Assembly: GCA_017640725.1 (NCBI GenBank)
Contig: JAEPQB010000003.1
Coordinates: 248,001-312,000 of the forward strand
Source: Kordiimonadaceae bacterium
Lineage (GTDB): Bacteria > Pseudomonadota > Alphaproteobacteria > Sphingomonadales > Kordiimonadaceae
Reading direction: 5' to 3'
Length of the DNA stretch: 64,000 nt
Each line of letters opens with the position of its first letter. The first letter of the stretch is position 1. Below the pieces are notes generated by a model. It saw nothing but the letters and a program-made list of their open reading frames with translations, made no database searches and was not told the DNA's origin. Positions 9,819 through 18,584 of the stretch are shown one piece after another. The translations under genes and the position numbers were made by a program.

Positions 9819-10652
9819 TTACTGTGCTGCGGACTCCGCAGATAGCTCGCCATTCATCTCTGATATTTTATCTAGGAGCGAGATGAAAATCTGTCTGTGC
9901 AGGAATATGTTGTGTTCACCTTCAAGAAGGGTCAGCTCCGCCGTTTTGCCTTGAGCGCGCAGCGCTTCCAAATATTCCTGGCTGAGATAGGGCCGGGCGA
10001 CGTTGTCACTTCTTCCAACGAATATGGAGATCGTCAGTTTGTCTGATATGTCAGAAACAAGATCAACGGGCGAGACCACATCCAATGGACCATTGAACCC
10101 CTCGAATTCAGTCATTTCATACATATCTTTGCGCCATTTCGTGACATTGCACGGGCAGGACACAATAACCGCATGATCAACCAGGTCTCGGTACACAGCA
10201 ACCAACTTAGCGGCGATTGCCGCCCCACCCGAATGGGCAGCGAGTATAATTTCGCTGGCGTTATAGTGTGCGGCCAGTTGCTGGATAGCCGCAGCAATTT
10301 GGTTGATCCGTGTCGCGTCATAATTATCGCCAACGGTTTCACCCATAACACCGTCTGAGCTTCTACCCTCTCGGTCCGAATAGCCCGGACGCAACATGCC
10401 AACACTGATTGTGTTTTTTGAGTTTTCCGCAACAATTCTGGCAAACTCATACTGGTACGATGCATTAGGCAAATCACCGTGCAATGCAACCACCAGAATG
10501 GGTTCGTGAGTGAGCCCTTCGCTCTGGTATGTCTGGACAAAAGTTTTGGTGGACTCAACGACAATTTCGTCTGGTGAAACAGTGGGTTGCGCCTTGGCAG
10601 GAGCTGCCAGGGCGATCGCAAGCCATGTCAATGCAAAATACAAATTCCTCAT
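9819..10652 (-). CDS. Secreted alpha/beta-hydrolase-like protein
   Basis: A 277-residue protein beginning with a signal peptide (NLYFALTWLAIALAAPAKAQ), so periplasmic or exported. An alpha/beta hydrolase core is suggested by LVVALHGDL (strand and oxyanion region), the nucleophile elbow AAHSGGAA with its Ser, and a late EGEHNIF containing the likely catalytic His. The substrate is unknown. It lies 25 nt after the isovaleryl-CoA dehydrogenase stop on the same strand, so it may be transcribed with the leucine-degradation operon. An exported hydrolase has no obvious place in that pathway, so read-through may be incidental. Confidence 0.7.
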   Translation of the reverse strand: MRNLYFALTWLAIALAAPAKAQPTVSPDEIVVESTKTFVQTYQSEGLTHEPILVVALHGDLPNASYQYEFARIVAENSKNTISVGMLRPGYSDREGRSSDGVMGETVGDNYDATRINQIAAAIQQLAAHYNASEIILAAHSGGAAIAAKLVAVYRDLVDHAVIVSCPCNVTKWRKDMYEMTEFEGFNGPLDVVSPVDLVSDISDKLTISIFVGRSDNVARPYLSQEYLEALRAQGKTAELTLLEGEHNIFLHRQIFISLLDKISEMNGELSAESAAQ

Positions 10653-10677
10653 GAGCGGAACCTATACAAGATGCATC

Positions 10678-11844
10678 TTAGCGTGTCTCGTTAAAGAGTT
10701 CGCGGCCAATGAGCATGCGGCGAATTTCGCTGGTGCCGGCGCCAATTTCGTAAAGCTTGGCATCGCGCCACAGGCGGCCAGTTGGATACTCATTGATATA
10801 CCCATTGCCACCAAGGGACTGGATGGCTTCGCCCGCCATCCAGGTGGCTTTTTCTGCTGCGAGCAGAATGCAGGCTGCCGCATCCTTGCGGGTGGTTTCA
10901 CCGCGGTCACAGGCTTGCGCCACGGCGTAAACATAGGCACGTGTGGACGCCCATGTGGCGTACATGTCCGCGATTTTGCCCTGCATAAGCTGGAACGTGC
11001 CGATCGGCTGGCCAAACTGTTGGCGCTCGTGCACGTAAGGCATCACTGTGTCCAGGCATGCCCTCATGATACCCAGCGAACCGCCTGAGAGCACCACACG
11101 CTCATAATCAAGGCCCGACATAAGAACACGAACACCGCTGCCTTCTTCGCCGATGCGATTTTCGAACGGCACAAAGCAGTCTTCAAATACAAGTTCACAG
11201 GTGTTGGAGCCACGCATGCCAAGCTTGTCGAGCTTCTGCGCTGTGGAGAAACCTTCCATGCCTTTTTCGATCAGGAACGCCGTGATGCCACGCGGGCCTG
11301 CGTCCATGTCGGTTTTGGCGTACACCAGCAGTGTGTCGGCATCCGGTCCGTTGGTGATCCACATTTTGTTGCCGTTGAGCACATAACCGCGATTGGTTTT
11401 CTCTGCCTTGAGGCGCATGGAAACAACGTCAGAGCCTGCACCGGGTTCGCTCATGGCAAGCGCGCCAACATGTTCACCCGAAATCAGCTTGGGCAGATAT
11501 TTTTCTTTCTGCTCGGCGCTCGCGTTCTTCACGATCTGGTTTACGCACAGATTTGAATGTGCACCGTAACTCAGGCCAACTGACGCAGACGCGCGGCTGA
11601 TCTCTTCGATCGCGATAACATGGGCAAGGTACCCCATGTTGCTGCCACCGTATTCTTCCGGGGCTGTCATGCCCAGAAGGCCGAGTTCACCCATTTTCTC
11701 CCACAGGTCCATGGGGAACTGGTTGCTCTCGTCAATCTCAGCCGCGCGCGGCGCGATTTCGTCCTTGGCAAAGCGCTGAACCATGTCTCGCAGCATGTCC
11801 ACGTCTTCACCGTGATTAAATTGTAGATGCGGAAACTCAAACAT
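10678..11844 (-). CDS. ivd: Isovaleryl-CoA dehydrogenase
   Basis: FAD-dependent acyl-CoA dehydrogenase converting isovaleryl-CoA, the leucine product of the bkd complex, to 3-methylcrotonyl-CoA. The 388 residues show the family order: N-terminal helical domain ([14 protein letters not shown]), middle FAD region ([33 protein letters not shown]), and C-terminal domain ending [16 protein letters not shown]. The glutamate in [12 protein letters not shown] sits where isovaleryl-CoA dehydrogenases carry their catalytic base, unlike short- and medium-chain enzymes. AGGGA precedes the ATG. It follows the biotin carboxylase gene in the liu operon. Confidence 0.93.
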   Translation of the reverse strand: MFEFPHLQFNHGEDVDMLRDMVQRFAKDEIAPRAAEIDESNQFPMDLWEKMGELGLLGMTAPEEYGGSNMGYLAHVIAIEEISRASASVGLSYGAHSNLCVNQIVKNASAEQKEKYLPKLISGEHVGALAMSEPGAGSDVVSMRLKAEKTNRGYVLNGNKMWITNGPDADTLLVYAKTDMDAGPRGITAFLIEKGMEGFSTAQKLDKLGMRGSNTCELVFEDCFVPFENRIGEEGSGVRVLMSGLDYERVVLSGGSLGIMRACLDTVMPYVHERQQFGQPIGTFQLMQGKIADMYATWASTRAYVYAVAQACDRGETTRKDAAACILLAAEKATWMAGEAIQSLGGNGYINEYPTGRLWRDAKLYEIGAGTSEIRRMLIGRELFNETR

Positions 11845-11874
11845 AACCTGTCCCTAACTGTTTGATTTCTAGTG

Positions 11875-13896
11875 TTATTCTGTATCTTCGATGGTGATCA
11901 GCACATGACCGTCACCAACCTGATCGCCAGTATTGGCACCAATGGATGCCACCTTGCCGTCGCGCGGCGCCGTTATGGTTTGCTCCATTTTCATGGCTTC
12001 CATAACCAGGAGCGCGTCGCCTTTGGCGACTGTGTCGCCAGCACTGACCTTGAGCTCAAGAATTTTGCCGGGCATGGGCGCAACGATTGTGCCCGGGCCG
12101 TCGGTGTCGTCACCACCGCCACCGTCACGCGCGTGGCGCTTCAGAGTGAGTGTGCGGCTTGCGTCCACCAAGTCGACGGTGCTGTCTGTCACATGCACAA
12201 ACAGCTGCTTGCGAAGGCCGCCTTCGCTGTAGCTCAAAACACTGCCGTGCAGGGCAACCTCTGAAGCTTGAAGTGATACTTCACCGGCCGAAACGCTAAT
12301 GCCGTCTTCCTCTTGCGTGAGGTTCACCACAACCAAGTCCCCTTTCGCATCCTCAAACTTGAGGTCTTCGCCGTGGGGCAAATTCATGCGGTAGCCATCC
12401 AGCGCCGACCATGGGTCGTTTGACGCTTCTGCATGTGCAGCACGATTTGCAAAAATCGCGAGGGCAGCCAAGAGGTACTCAGGTGCACCAACGTCATGTG
12501 GCGTCAACAGGTATTCTTCAAACTGGCTGATGAAGCCCGTGTGCACGTCACCTTTGATGAACTCTGGGTGCGTCAGCGCACGCAGTAAAAAATCCCGGTT
12601 CGTGGCAAGGCCAATCACCGGCGTTTCTGAAATCAGGCCCGCGAGCGCATGAATGGCATCATCGCGGTTTTCACCCCAAGCGATCAGTTTGCCGATCATT
12701 GGGTCATAGTGGATGGAAACTTCGTCACCATGCTGAACGCCAGCGTCAATGCGGGTGTTGGCGCCCGTTTCAGCAAACGGGTTGAAGAGACCAACTGTGC
12801 CGATTGAAGGCAAAAAGCCATTAAACGGATCTTCTGCATACAGGCGCACCTCAACCGCATGACCGTTCGTGAGCACATCAATTTCGTCCTGTGACAATGG
12901 AATGGCATTGCCTTCCGCAACCGTAATTTGCCACTCAACAAGGTCTTGCCCTGTGATCATTTCCGTCACCGGGTGTTCCACCTGCAGGCGGGTGTTCATT
13001 TCCATGAAATAGAAGGGTGCATCATCAAGGCCGTCCGCGACATCAACGATGAACTCAACCGTACCAGCGCCAACATAATTGATTGCCTGCGCCGCTTTTA
13101 CCGCTGCTTCACCCATGGCGCGACGCATCTCACTGCTCATGCCGGGGGCAGGGGCTTCTTCAACCACTTTCTGGTGACGACGCTGCAGCGAGCAATCCCG
13201 TTCAAACAAGTGAACGGCATGGCCATTTTGGTCACCAAATACTTGCAGCTCAATGTGGCGCGGTTTCTGAATTAGTTTTTCAATCAACAACTTGCCGTTG
13301 CCAAAGCTGTTCTCGCCTTCGCGCCGTGCGGCTTCAATGGCGCTAGAAACTTCGCTGGCGTCGTTCACAATGCGCATGCCTTTACCGCCACCGCCAGCAA
13401 CCGCCTTGATGAGTACAGGGAAACCGATTTTCTCGGCTTCTGCCGCGAGCAGTTCTGGTGACTGGTCGTCACCATGATACCCGGGCACCACGGGCACGTC
13501 GGCGTCGGTCATCAGTTTTTTGGCTGCACCCTTCAAGGCCATCGCTTCCATCGAGGCTGCACTTGGGCCAATGAAAATGATGTTGTTTTGTGCGCAGGCG
13601 TTTGCAAATGTGGGGTTTTCCGACAGGAAACCATAGCCTGGGTGTATAGCGTCCGCGCCTGTTGCCTTGGCAGCCCCAATAATCTTATCGATCACCAGAT
13701 AGCTCTCGGTGGCGGCAGGCGCGCCGATGTGCACGGCTTCGTCGGCCATCGCCACATGCATGGCGTTTTTATCGGCTTCCGAATAAACCGCCACGGTTTT
13801 GATGCCAAGCGATTGGCAGGTCATCATCACACGGCAAGCGATCTCGCCCCGGTTGGCGATCAACAGCTTACGGATTTTGCGGGTGTCATTAGTCAT
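11875..13896 (-). CDS. liuD: 3-methylcrotonyl-CoA carboxylase, biotin-containing alpha subunit
   Basis: Biotin carboxylase plus biotin carrier subunit (673 residues) that carboxylates biotin with ATP and bicarbonate for the leucine pathway. The N-terminal KLLIANRGEIACRVM and the ATP-grasp loop AGGGGKGMR mark the biotin carboxylase domain (about 1-450). A linking region follows, and the C-terminal biotinyl domain carries the biotin lysine in MEAMKMEQT near residue 640. The ATG at 13896 is preceded by GGAG 9 nt upstream and overlaps the stop of the hydratase gene. The partner carboxyltransferase is two genes upstream. Pairing with ivd and the hydratase makes methylcrotonyl-CoA carboxylase more likely than propionyl- or geranyl-CoA carboxylase. 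Confidence 0.92.
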   Translation of the reverse strand: MTNDTRKIRKLLIANRGEIACRVMMTCQSLGIKTVAVYSEADKNAMHVAMADEAVHIGAPAATESYLVIDKIIGAAKATGADAIHPGYGFLSENPTFANACAQNNIIFIGPSAASMEAMALKGAAKKLMTDADVPVVPGYHGDDQSPELLAAEAEKIGFPVLIKAVAGGGGKGMRIVNDASEVSSAIEAARREGENSFGNGKLLIEKLIQKPRHIELQVFGDQNGHAVHLFERDCSLQRRHQKVVEEAPAPGMSSEMRRAMGEAAVKAAQAINYVGAGTVEFIVDVADGLDDAPFYFMEMNTRLQVEHPVTEMITGQDLVEWQITVAEGNAIPLSQDEIDVLTNGHAVEVRLYAEDPFNGFLPSIGTVGLFNPFAETGANTRIDAGVQHGDEVSIHYDPMIGKLIAWGENRDDAIHALAGLISETPVIGLATNRDFLLRALTHPEFIKGDVHTGFISQFEEYLLTPHDVGAPEYLLAALAIFANRAAHAEASNDPWSALDGYRMNLPHGEDLKFEDAKGDLVVVNLTQEEDGISVSAGEVSLQASEVALHGSVLSYSEGGLRKQLFVHVTDSTVDLVDASRTLTLKRHARDGGGGDDTDGPGTIVAPMPGKILELKVSAGDTVAKGDALLVMEAMKMEQTITAPRDGKVASIGANTGDQVGDGHVLITIEDTE

Positions 13897-14686
13897 GGTC
13901 CACGCTCCAGCTTGGTTTGCGTTTCTCAAAAAAGGCTGTCAGGCCTTCCTGGCCTTCGTCACTTGTGCGGCGCGCTGCAATGCGTTTTGCCGTTTCTTCT
14001 CGAACAGATGTATCGATGTCGCGGCCGGCGACAAAGGTAATCAGCTCCTTGCAGTCCGCCTGCGCGGTCGGCCCGCCAGACAGGAGTTGCGTGATGATGC
14101 CGTTCAGGATCATGTCTGCTTCGTCGGGCGACTGCGCAATTTCATGCACAAGACCAATCCGCCGTGCTTCAATACCGTCAAAGCGCTCGCCGGTCAGGAA
14201 ATAGCGCTGGGCCGCGCGTGCGCCGATTGCGCGAACGACGTAAGGCGAGATAGTCGCCGGTGTAAGGCCAAGCTTGACTTCTGAGAGCGAGAAAATGGCG
14301 GTTGAGAGCGCAATGCCTATATCACAGCAAGCCGTCAGGCCAACGCCGCCGCCAAACGCCGCACCATTCACAAGCGCGATTGTGGGTTTTGGGCAATTGG
14401 CGAGCGTTGACAGCATGCCAGACAGGCGCATCGCGTCGGCCTGATTTTCGTCAGTGCTATAGGTTGCTGTTTGTTTCATCCAGCCCAGGTCAGCGCCAGC
14501 CGAGAAGCTTTTGCCTGCCCCGGTCAAGACGATCACACGAACCGTTTCGTTGGCGCCGAGTGTGGCAAATGCGTCGTCGAGTTCAGCGATCACTGCATCA
14601 TTGAAGGCATTGTGCTTTTCTGCGCGGTTTATTGTGACAGTCGCCACGCCGCGTGCATCAATACTGATAAGAAGATTGTCAGCCAT
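13889..14686 (-). CDS. liuC: Methylglutaconyl-CoA hydratase (enoyl-CoA hydratase family)
   Basis: A 265-residue crotonase-fold enzyme expected to hydrate 3-methylglutaconyl-CoA to HMG-CoA. The oxyanion-hole blocks are visible as KSFSAGADLGWMK and ALVNGAAFGGGVGL, and the catalytic segment as FSLSEVKLGLTPATISPYVV. The ADLGWMK signature and the location between the two methylcrotonyl-CoA carboxylase genes are typical of LiuC rather than of general fatty-acid hydratases. AAGGG lies about 6 nt before the ATG. Its stop overlaps the start of the biotin carboxylase gene, suggesting coupled translation. Confidence 0.92.
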   Translation of the reverse strand: MADNLLISIDARGVATVTINRAEKHNAFNDAVIAELDDAFATLGANETVRVIVLTGAGKSFSAGADLGWMKQTATYSTDENQADAMRLSGMLSTLANCPKPTIALVNGAAFGGGVGLTACCDIGIALSTAIFSLSEVKLGLTPATISPYVVRAIGARAAQRYFLTGERFDGIEARRIGLVHEIAQSPDEADMILNGIITQLLSGGPTAQADCKELITFVAGRDIDTSVREETAKRIAARRTSDEGQEGLTAFFEKRKPSWSVDHD

Positions 14687-14695
14687 AATCTGCCC

Positions 14696-16303
14696 TTACA
14701 TCCGGAACACGCCGAACTTGGTCGGCTCAATGGGGGCGTTCATCGCGGCAGAAAGGCCGAGGCCCAGCACCCGGCGCGTGTCCGCTGGATCAATGACGCC
14801 GTCGTCCCAAAGGCGCGCGCTTGCGTAATAGGGGTGGCCTTGCTCTTCATACATGTCGCGGATCGGCGCCTTGAAGGCTTCTTCTTCGTCCGCGGACCAG
14901 TTTTCACCACGTGCTTCCATGCCGTCTCGCTTGACGGTCGAGAGAACGCCGGCTGCCTGCTCACCGCCCATTACGGAAATCCGTGCATTTGGCCACATCC
15001 ACATGAAGCGCGGCTGGTAGGCCCGGCCACACATGCCGTAGTTGCCGGCGCCAAAGCTGCCGCCAATGATCACAGTGAACTTGGGCACGTTGGCACAGGC
15101 AACTGCGGTCACCATCTTGGCACCATCGCGGGCAATGCCACCATTTTCATACTTTTGGCCGACCATGAAGCCGGTGATGTTTTGCAGGAATAACAGCGGA
15201 ATGCCGCGCTGGGAGCAAAGCTCAACAAAATGCGCTCCTTTGCGGGCACTTTCAGCAAACAGCACGCCGTTGTTGGCGACAATGCCAACAGGGAAGCCAT
15301 GGATGTGGGCAAAACCACACACCAATGTTTCACCGTAAAGCTTTTTAAATTCGTCAAATTCGCTGCCGTCTACCAGGCGGGCGATCACTTCGCGCACATC
15401 ATAGGGCTGGCGCACATCCTGTGGGATGAGACCGTAAATTTCCTTAGGGTCGTAGAGGGGCGCAACAGGCTCGCGCATGGCAACACCCGGTGTTTTTGTC
15501 CGGTTGAGGTTTGAGACAATCCGGCGTGCCATTCCAAGCGCATGCTCATCATCCTTCGCCAGATGATCCACAACGCCAGACGTGCGCGCGTGCACGTCAC
15601 CGCCGCCCAGGTCTTCTGCGCTAACAACTTCTCCGGTGGCTGCCTTCACCAGGGGTGGTCCACCAAGGAAGATGGTGCCCTGGTTCTGTACGATAATGCT
15701 TTCGTCTGCCATGGCGGGAACGTATGCACCGCCAGCGGTGCAGCTGCCCATCACAACGGCAATTTGCGGGATGCCTTCTGAGGAAAGTTGCGCCTGATTG
15801 TAGAAAATGCGGCCAAAATGATCGCGGTCCGGGAACACTTCGTCCTGGTTCGGCAGGTTGGCGCCGCCGCTATCGACAAGATAAACGCAGGGCAGCTTGT
15901 TCTCGCGGGCAATTTCCTGCGCGCGCAGGTGCTTTTTTACTGTCACAGGATAGTAAGTGCCGCCTTTAACCGTCGCATCATTGCAAACAACGACACACTC
16001 GGTGCCTTCAATCCGGCCGATGCCTGTGATGATGCCGCCAGCGGAGATGTCCGCGTCATACATATTGTGGGCGGCCAGCTGTGACAGTTCCAGAAACGGG
16101 GTACCAGGGTCGAGGAGAGCATTTACCCGGTCCCTGGGCAGCAGCTTACCGCGCGACAGGTGCTTTTCACGGGCACGATCCGAGCCACCTTTGGCGATAC
16201 TGCCAATTGTTGCATTCAGATCATCAATTTGCGTTTGCATATGGTCCGCATTGTTACGGAAGGCCTCTGACGTTGTGTCCAACGCCGATTGCAGCACAGA
16301 CAT
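14696..16303 (-). CDS. liuB: 3-methylcrotonyl-CoA carboxylase, carboxyltransferase beta subunit
   Basis: Carboxyltransferase subunit (535 residues) that moves CO2 from carboxybiotin to 3-methylcrotonyl-CoA. The crotonase-like N domain includes [16 protein letters not shown] and [19 protein letters not shown]; the C domain includes [17 protein letters not shown] and [20 protein letters not shown], both conserved in MCC beta subunits. The ATG at 16303 has AGGAGAG 8 nt upstream; the frame remains open beyond it but without a start signal. It is the first gene of the liu operon and is divergent from a LysR gene. Later steps (HMG-CoA lyase and acetoacetate activation) are not encoded in the window. 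Confidence 0.93.
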   Translation of the reverse strand: MSVLQSALDTTSEAFRNNADHMQTQIDDLNATIGSIAKGGSDRAREKHLSRGKLLPRDRVNALLDPGTPFLELSQLAAHNMYDADISAGGIITGIGRIEGTECVVVCNDATVKGGTYYPVTVKKHLRAQEIARENKLPCVYLVDSGGANLPNQDEVFPDRDHFGRIFYNQAQLSSEGIPQIAVVMGSCTAGGAYVPAMADESIIVQNQGTIFLGGPPLVKAATGEVVSAEDLGGGDVHARTSGVVDHLAKDDEHALGMARRIVSNLNRTKTPGVAMREPVAPLYDPKEIYGLIPQDVRQPYDVREVIARLVDGSEFDEFKKLYGETLVCGFAHIHGFPVGIVANNGVLFAESARKGAHFVELCSQRGIPLLFLQNITGFMVGQKYENGGIARDGAKMVTAVACANVPKFTVIIGGSFGAGNYGMCGRAYQPRFMWMWPNARISVMGGEQAAGVLSTVKRDGMEARGENWSADEEEAFKAPIRDMYEEQGHPYYASARLWDDGVIDPADTRRVLGLGLSAAMNAPIEPTKFGVFRM

Positions 16304-16434
16304 ATATGTCTCTCCTGTTGGCCGGGCGACACTGTCGCCGTGGCGTGTCTTGGTCGTGGGGATAAATGCCCAAACAGCTTGGCAGCATACAGTTTCATCT
16401 GTTATTGGTACAATCGAACACAAAAATACAATCA

Positions 16435-16449
16435 ATAGACAGTGTCTAT
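16435..16449. promoter_or_regulatory. Palindromic LysR-type binding site (T-N11-A)
   Basis: ATAGACA-G-TGTCTAT is a perfect 7-bp inverted repeat around a single base. It contains the LysR-type core T-N11-A and lies just before the LysR ATG, in the 147-bp region shared with the divergent liu operon. Confidence 0.7.
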
Positions 16450-16450
16450 A

Positions 16451-17317
16451 ATGGATATATACCTACTGAGATACTTTTTGGCGGTGGTGGAAACCGGTAG
16501 CTTCACGCGGGCCGCAGATCGTGCTTTTGTCACTCAGCCGACGTTATCAGCGGGCATCAAGAAACTTGAGCAACAGCTTGGTCACACTCTGTTTGAGCGA
16601 ACAAACAGGCGCGTTTTCCTGACAGATGCCGGGACCCGCTTTTTACCGCGTGCAAAGGCTATATTGCACGAGTGTAATATGGCGCAGCAAGCACTGGATG
16701 AGGCAGGGAATTCACCCTTGTTGCGTATCGGGGTTTTGACAACTTTATCCAATCGCAAAGTTGGCAGTTTGCTGGCATCTTTCCGGGAGAAGGCGCCGCA
16801 TGCTGCGGTTGAAATTGTTGATGGCACGGAGCAGGAGCTGGAAAACAGGCTTGAAGACAGAAGCCTGGATTTTGCTCTTTCTGTGTACCGGGGGGAGCCT
16901 GAAGATCGCTCCATACCTTTGGGATCAGAACCCTATGTATTTATACTGCCAACCGACCATCCGCTTGCTGGTCGCACCCGCGTTGGTGCCCAGGATTTGG
17001 CAGAAGATTATATGATCGTGCGAAGTCGCTGCGAAGTTTTGTCTGAAACCAGTCGGTATTTTACAGACCGAAATGTGCGACCCAGGCTGGTATATCGCAC
17101 GCCCAACGACAGCCGAGCGGTCGCGATGGTCGCAGCAGGCGTTGGGGGTACCGTAGTGCCGCAAAGCCTGGTTGATGAACGGGTGAGAGCCGTAAAACTT
17201 ACTGGCTTTGAGCATGAACGCCGCATCGGCCTGTTTTTGCCGCGCAGCGATCTGCCGACTGAGACACTGTCTGCGGCAGAAGCTTTCAAATCGCATGTGC
17301 GTGATAAATGGGCCTGA
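16451..17317 (+). CDS. LysR-family transcriptional regulator
   Basis: A 288-residue LysR protein with an N-terminal winged helix-turn-helix ([40 protein letters not shown]) and a periplasmic-binding-protein-like effector domain from about residue 90. The ATG at 16451 matches the usual family start, although no clear ribosome-binding site precedes it; a GTG 9 nt earlier would fall inside the palindromic site. It is divergent from the liu leucine-degradation operon, making it the likely regulator of that operon and of itself. Known proteobacterial leucine regulators are MerR-type LiuR and TetR-type LiuQ, so a LysR here would be an alternative. It could instead act on the efflux genes 142 bp downstream. 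Confidence 0.9.
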   Translation: MDIYLLRYFLAVVETGSFTRAADRAFVTQPTLSAGIKKLEQQLGHTLFERTNRRVFLTDAGTRFLPRAKAILHECNMAQQALDEAGNSPLLRIGVLTTLSNRKVGSLLASFREKAPHAAVEIVDGTEQELENRLEDRSLDFALSVYRGEPEDRSIPLGSEPYVFILPTDHPLAGRTRVGAQDLAEDYMIVRSRCEVLSETSRYFTDRNVRPRLVYRTPNDSRAVAMVAAGVGGTVVPQSLVDERVRAVKLTGFEHERRIGLFLPRSDLPTETLSAAEAFKSHVRDKWA

Positions 17318-17459
17318 CAGCATAACACGCTAAAGTGAATACGAATAATCCACACGGGCTCAATGGTGTGATAATTGTTCTATCTCAATGATCTAGCACG
17401 CGTTTCCTGCGTAAAGGAAAGCGCTAGGAAAAATTGTTAACGTGAAGAGGGTTTGTGCC

Positions 17460-18584
17460 ATGGGGTCTGGGCGCATCGTGCTTGTTGCTGTTTTGATCGC
17501 ACTTGTTGGATCAGCAGCGTGGCTTTTAACGCAAGATAATAAATCGGGTCAGCGTGGGCGCTTTGGTGGCCGCATGGTGACTGTCGTGACCGAACCAGTG
17601 GAAAACCGCGAGTTCAGCGACATTGTTGAAGCGCTTGGCACGGCACGAGCGCGCGAAAGCGTAACTTTAAGCCCGCGGGTTTCTGATACTGTTAGTCAGG
17701 TCGCATTTGAAGACGGTCAAATGGTGAAAAAGGGTGACCTTCTCGTGGCACTTGAAGACGCGGAAGAGCAGGCCCAGCTTGAAGAAGCCCGCGCGAACCT
17801 GTTTGAAGCGGAAAGCCAGTTTGCCCGTACTGAAGACCTTGTGACACGCGGCAATGCGTCAACAGCAGCGCTGGACGCGCAGCGCCGCGCGGTTCAAGAG
17901 TCAAAATATCGGCTTGTAGCTGCCGAAGCTCGTCTTGCCGACCGGCGGATTGTGGCGCCATTTGACGGTGTGCTGGGCCTGCGGCAGATCAGTGAAGGCT
18001 CGCTTGTCACCCAAAACAACCCGATCACCACCATTGATGCGATCGATATTATCAATCTGGATTTTTCCGTGCCGGAGCGCTTTATCGCGACATTGGCACC
18101 GGGACAGAAAGTCAACGCCCGGGTCGAGGCTTACCCGGAACGTATTTTTGAAGGCATTGTCAAAACTGTAGACAGTCGAGTTGACCCCGTGACGCGCTCA
18201 GTGATCGTGCGCGCCGAAGTGCAAAATGATGACCGTGCACTCCGCCCGGGCCTTCTCATGGCTGTTGAGGTGATCAGCCGCACATGGCAGGGGCTGTCGG
18301 TGCCTGAAGAGTCTGTGGTTCCATCTGGCGGACATGCTTATGTGTTTGTTTCCAATGAGGGCGTGGCCGAGCGTCGCCAGGTTGAATTAGGTATTCGGCG
18401 TCCGGGATATGTGGAAGTTCTGGAAGGCCTTAGTGCAGGCGAGCGTGTGGTGACTGAAGGCACGCTTCGGCTTGGTCGTGCGGGCATTCGTATTCGGGAA
18501 GCGGGCGAAAACACTGGTGATGGCGGTGGTGGCACTGGACGCCGTCGACCGGGTGGCGGACAATCAGGGGGAACAGGCCAATGA
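17460..18584 (+). CDS. RND efflux pump periplasmic adaptor (membrane fusion protein)
   Basis: A 374-residue HlyD/AcrA-type adaptor linking the inner-membrane RND transporter to an outer-membrane channel. There is an N-terminal membrane anchor (IVLVAVLIALVGSAAWLL), a barrel-sandwich half-motif (VSQVAFEDGQMVKKGDLLVALED), an alpha-helical hairpin (AQLEEARANLFEAESQFARTEDLV), the returning half (APFDGVLGLRQISEGSLV), and a glycine-rich C-terminal tail. The ATG at 17460 is preceded by GAAGAGG; a GTG 18 nt earlier is less likely. The stop overlaps the transporter start (ATGA). No outer-membrane factor gene is nearby, so a shared TolC-type channel is inferred. Confidence 0.9.
   Translation: MGSGRIVLVAVLIALVGSAAWLLTQDNKSGQRGRFGGRMVTVVTEPVENREFSDIVEALGTARARESVTLSPRVSDTVSQVAFEDGQMVKKGDLLVALEDAEEQAQLEEARANLFEAESQFARTEDLVTRGNASTAALDAQRRAVQESKYRLVAAEARLADRRIVAPFDGVLGLRQISEGSLVTQNNPITTIDAIDIINLDFSVPERFIATLAPGQKVNARVEAYPERIFEGIVKTVDSRVDPVTRSVIVRAEVQNDDRALRPGLLMAVEVISRTWQGLSVPEESVVPSGGHAYVFVSNEGVAERRQVELGIRRPGYVEVLEGLSAGERVVTEGTLRLGRAGIRIREAGENTGDGGGGTGRRRPGGGQSGGTGQ

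Noticed and set aside
14471-15193. Plus-strand open frame of 240 codons across the hydratase/carboxyltransferase junction
   Set aside because: It crosses two confident minus-strand genes and shows no family features.
16447-16452. TATAAT overlapping the LysR start codon as a -10 box
   Set aside because: It would start transcription inside the gene and has no -35 at proper distance; it arises from the palindrome end plus ATG.
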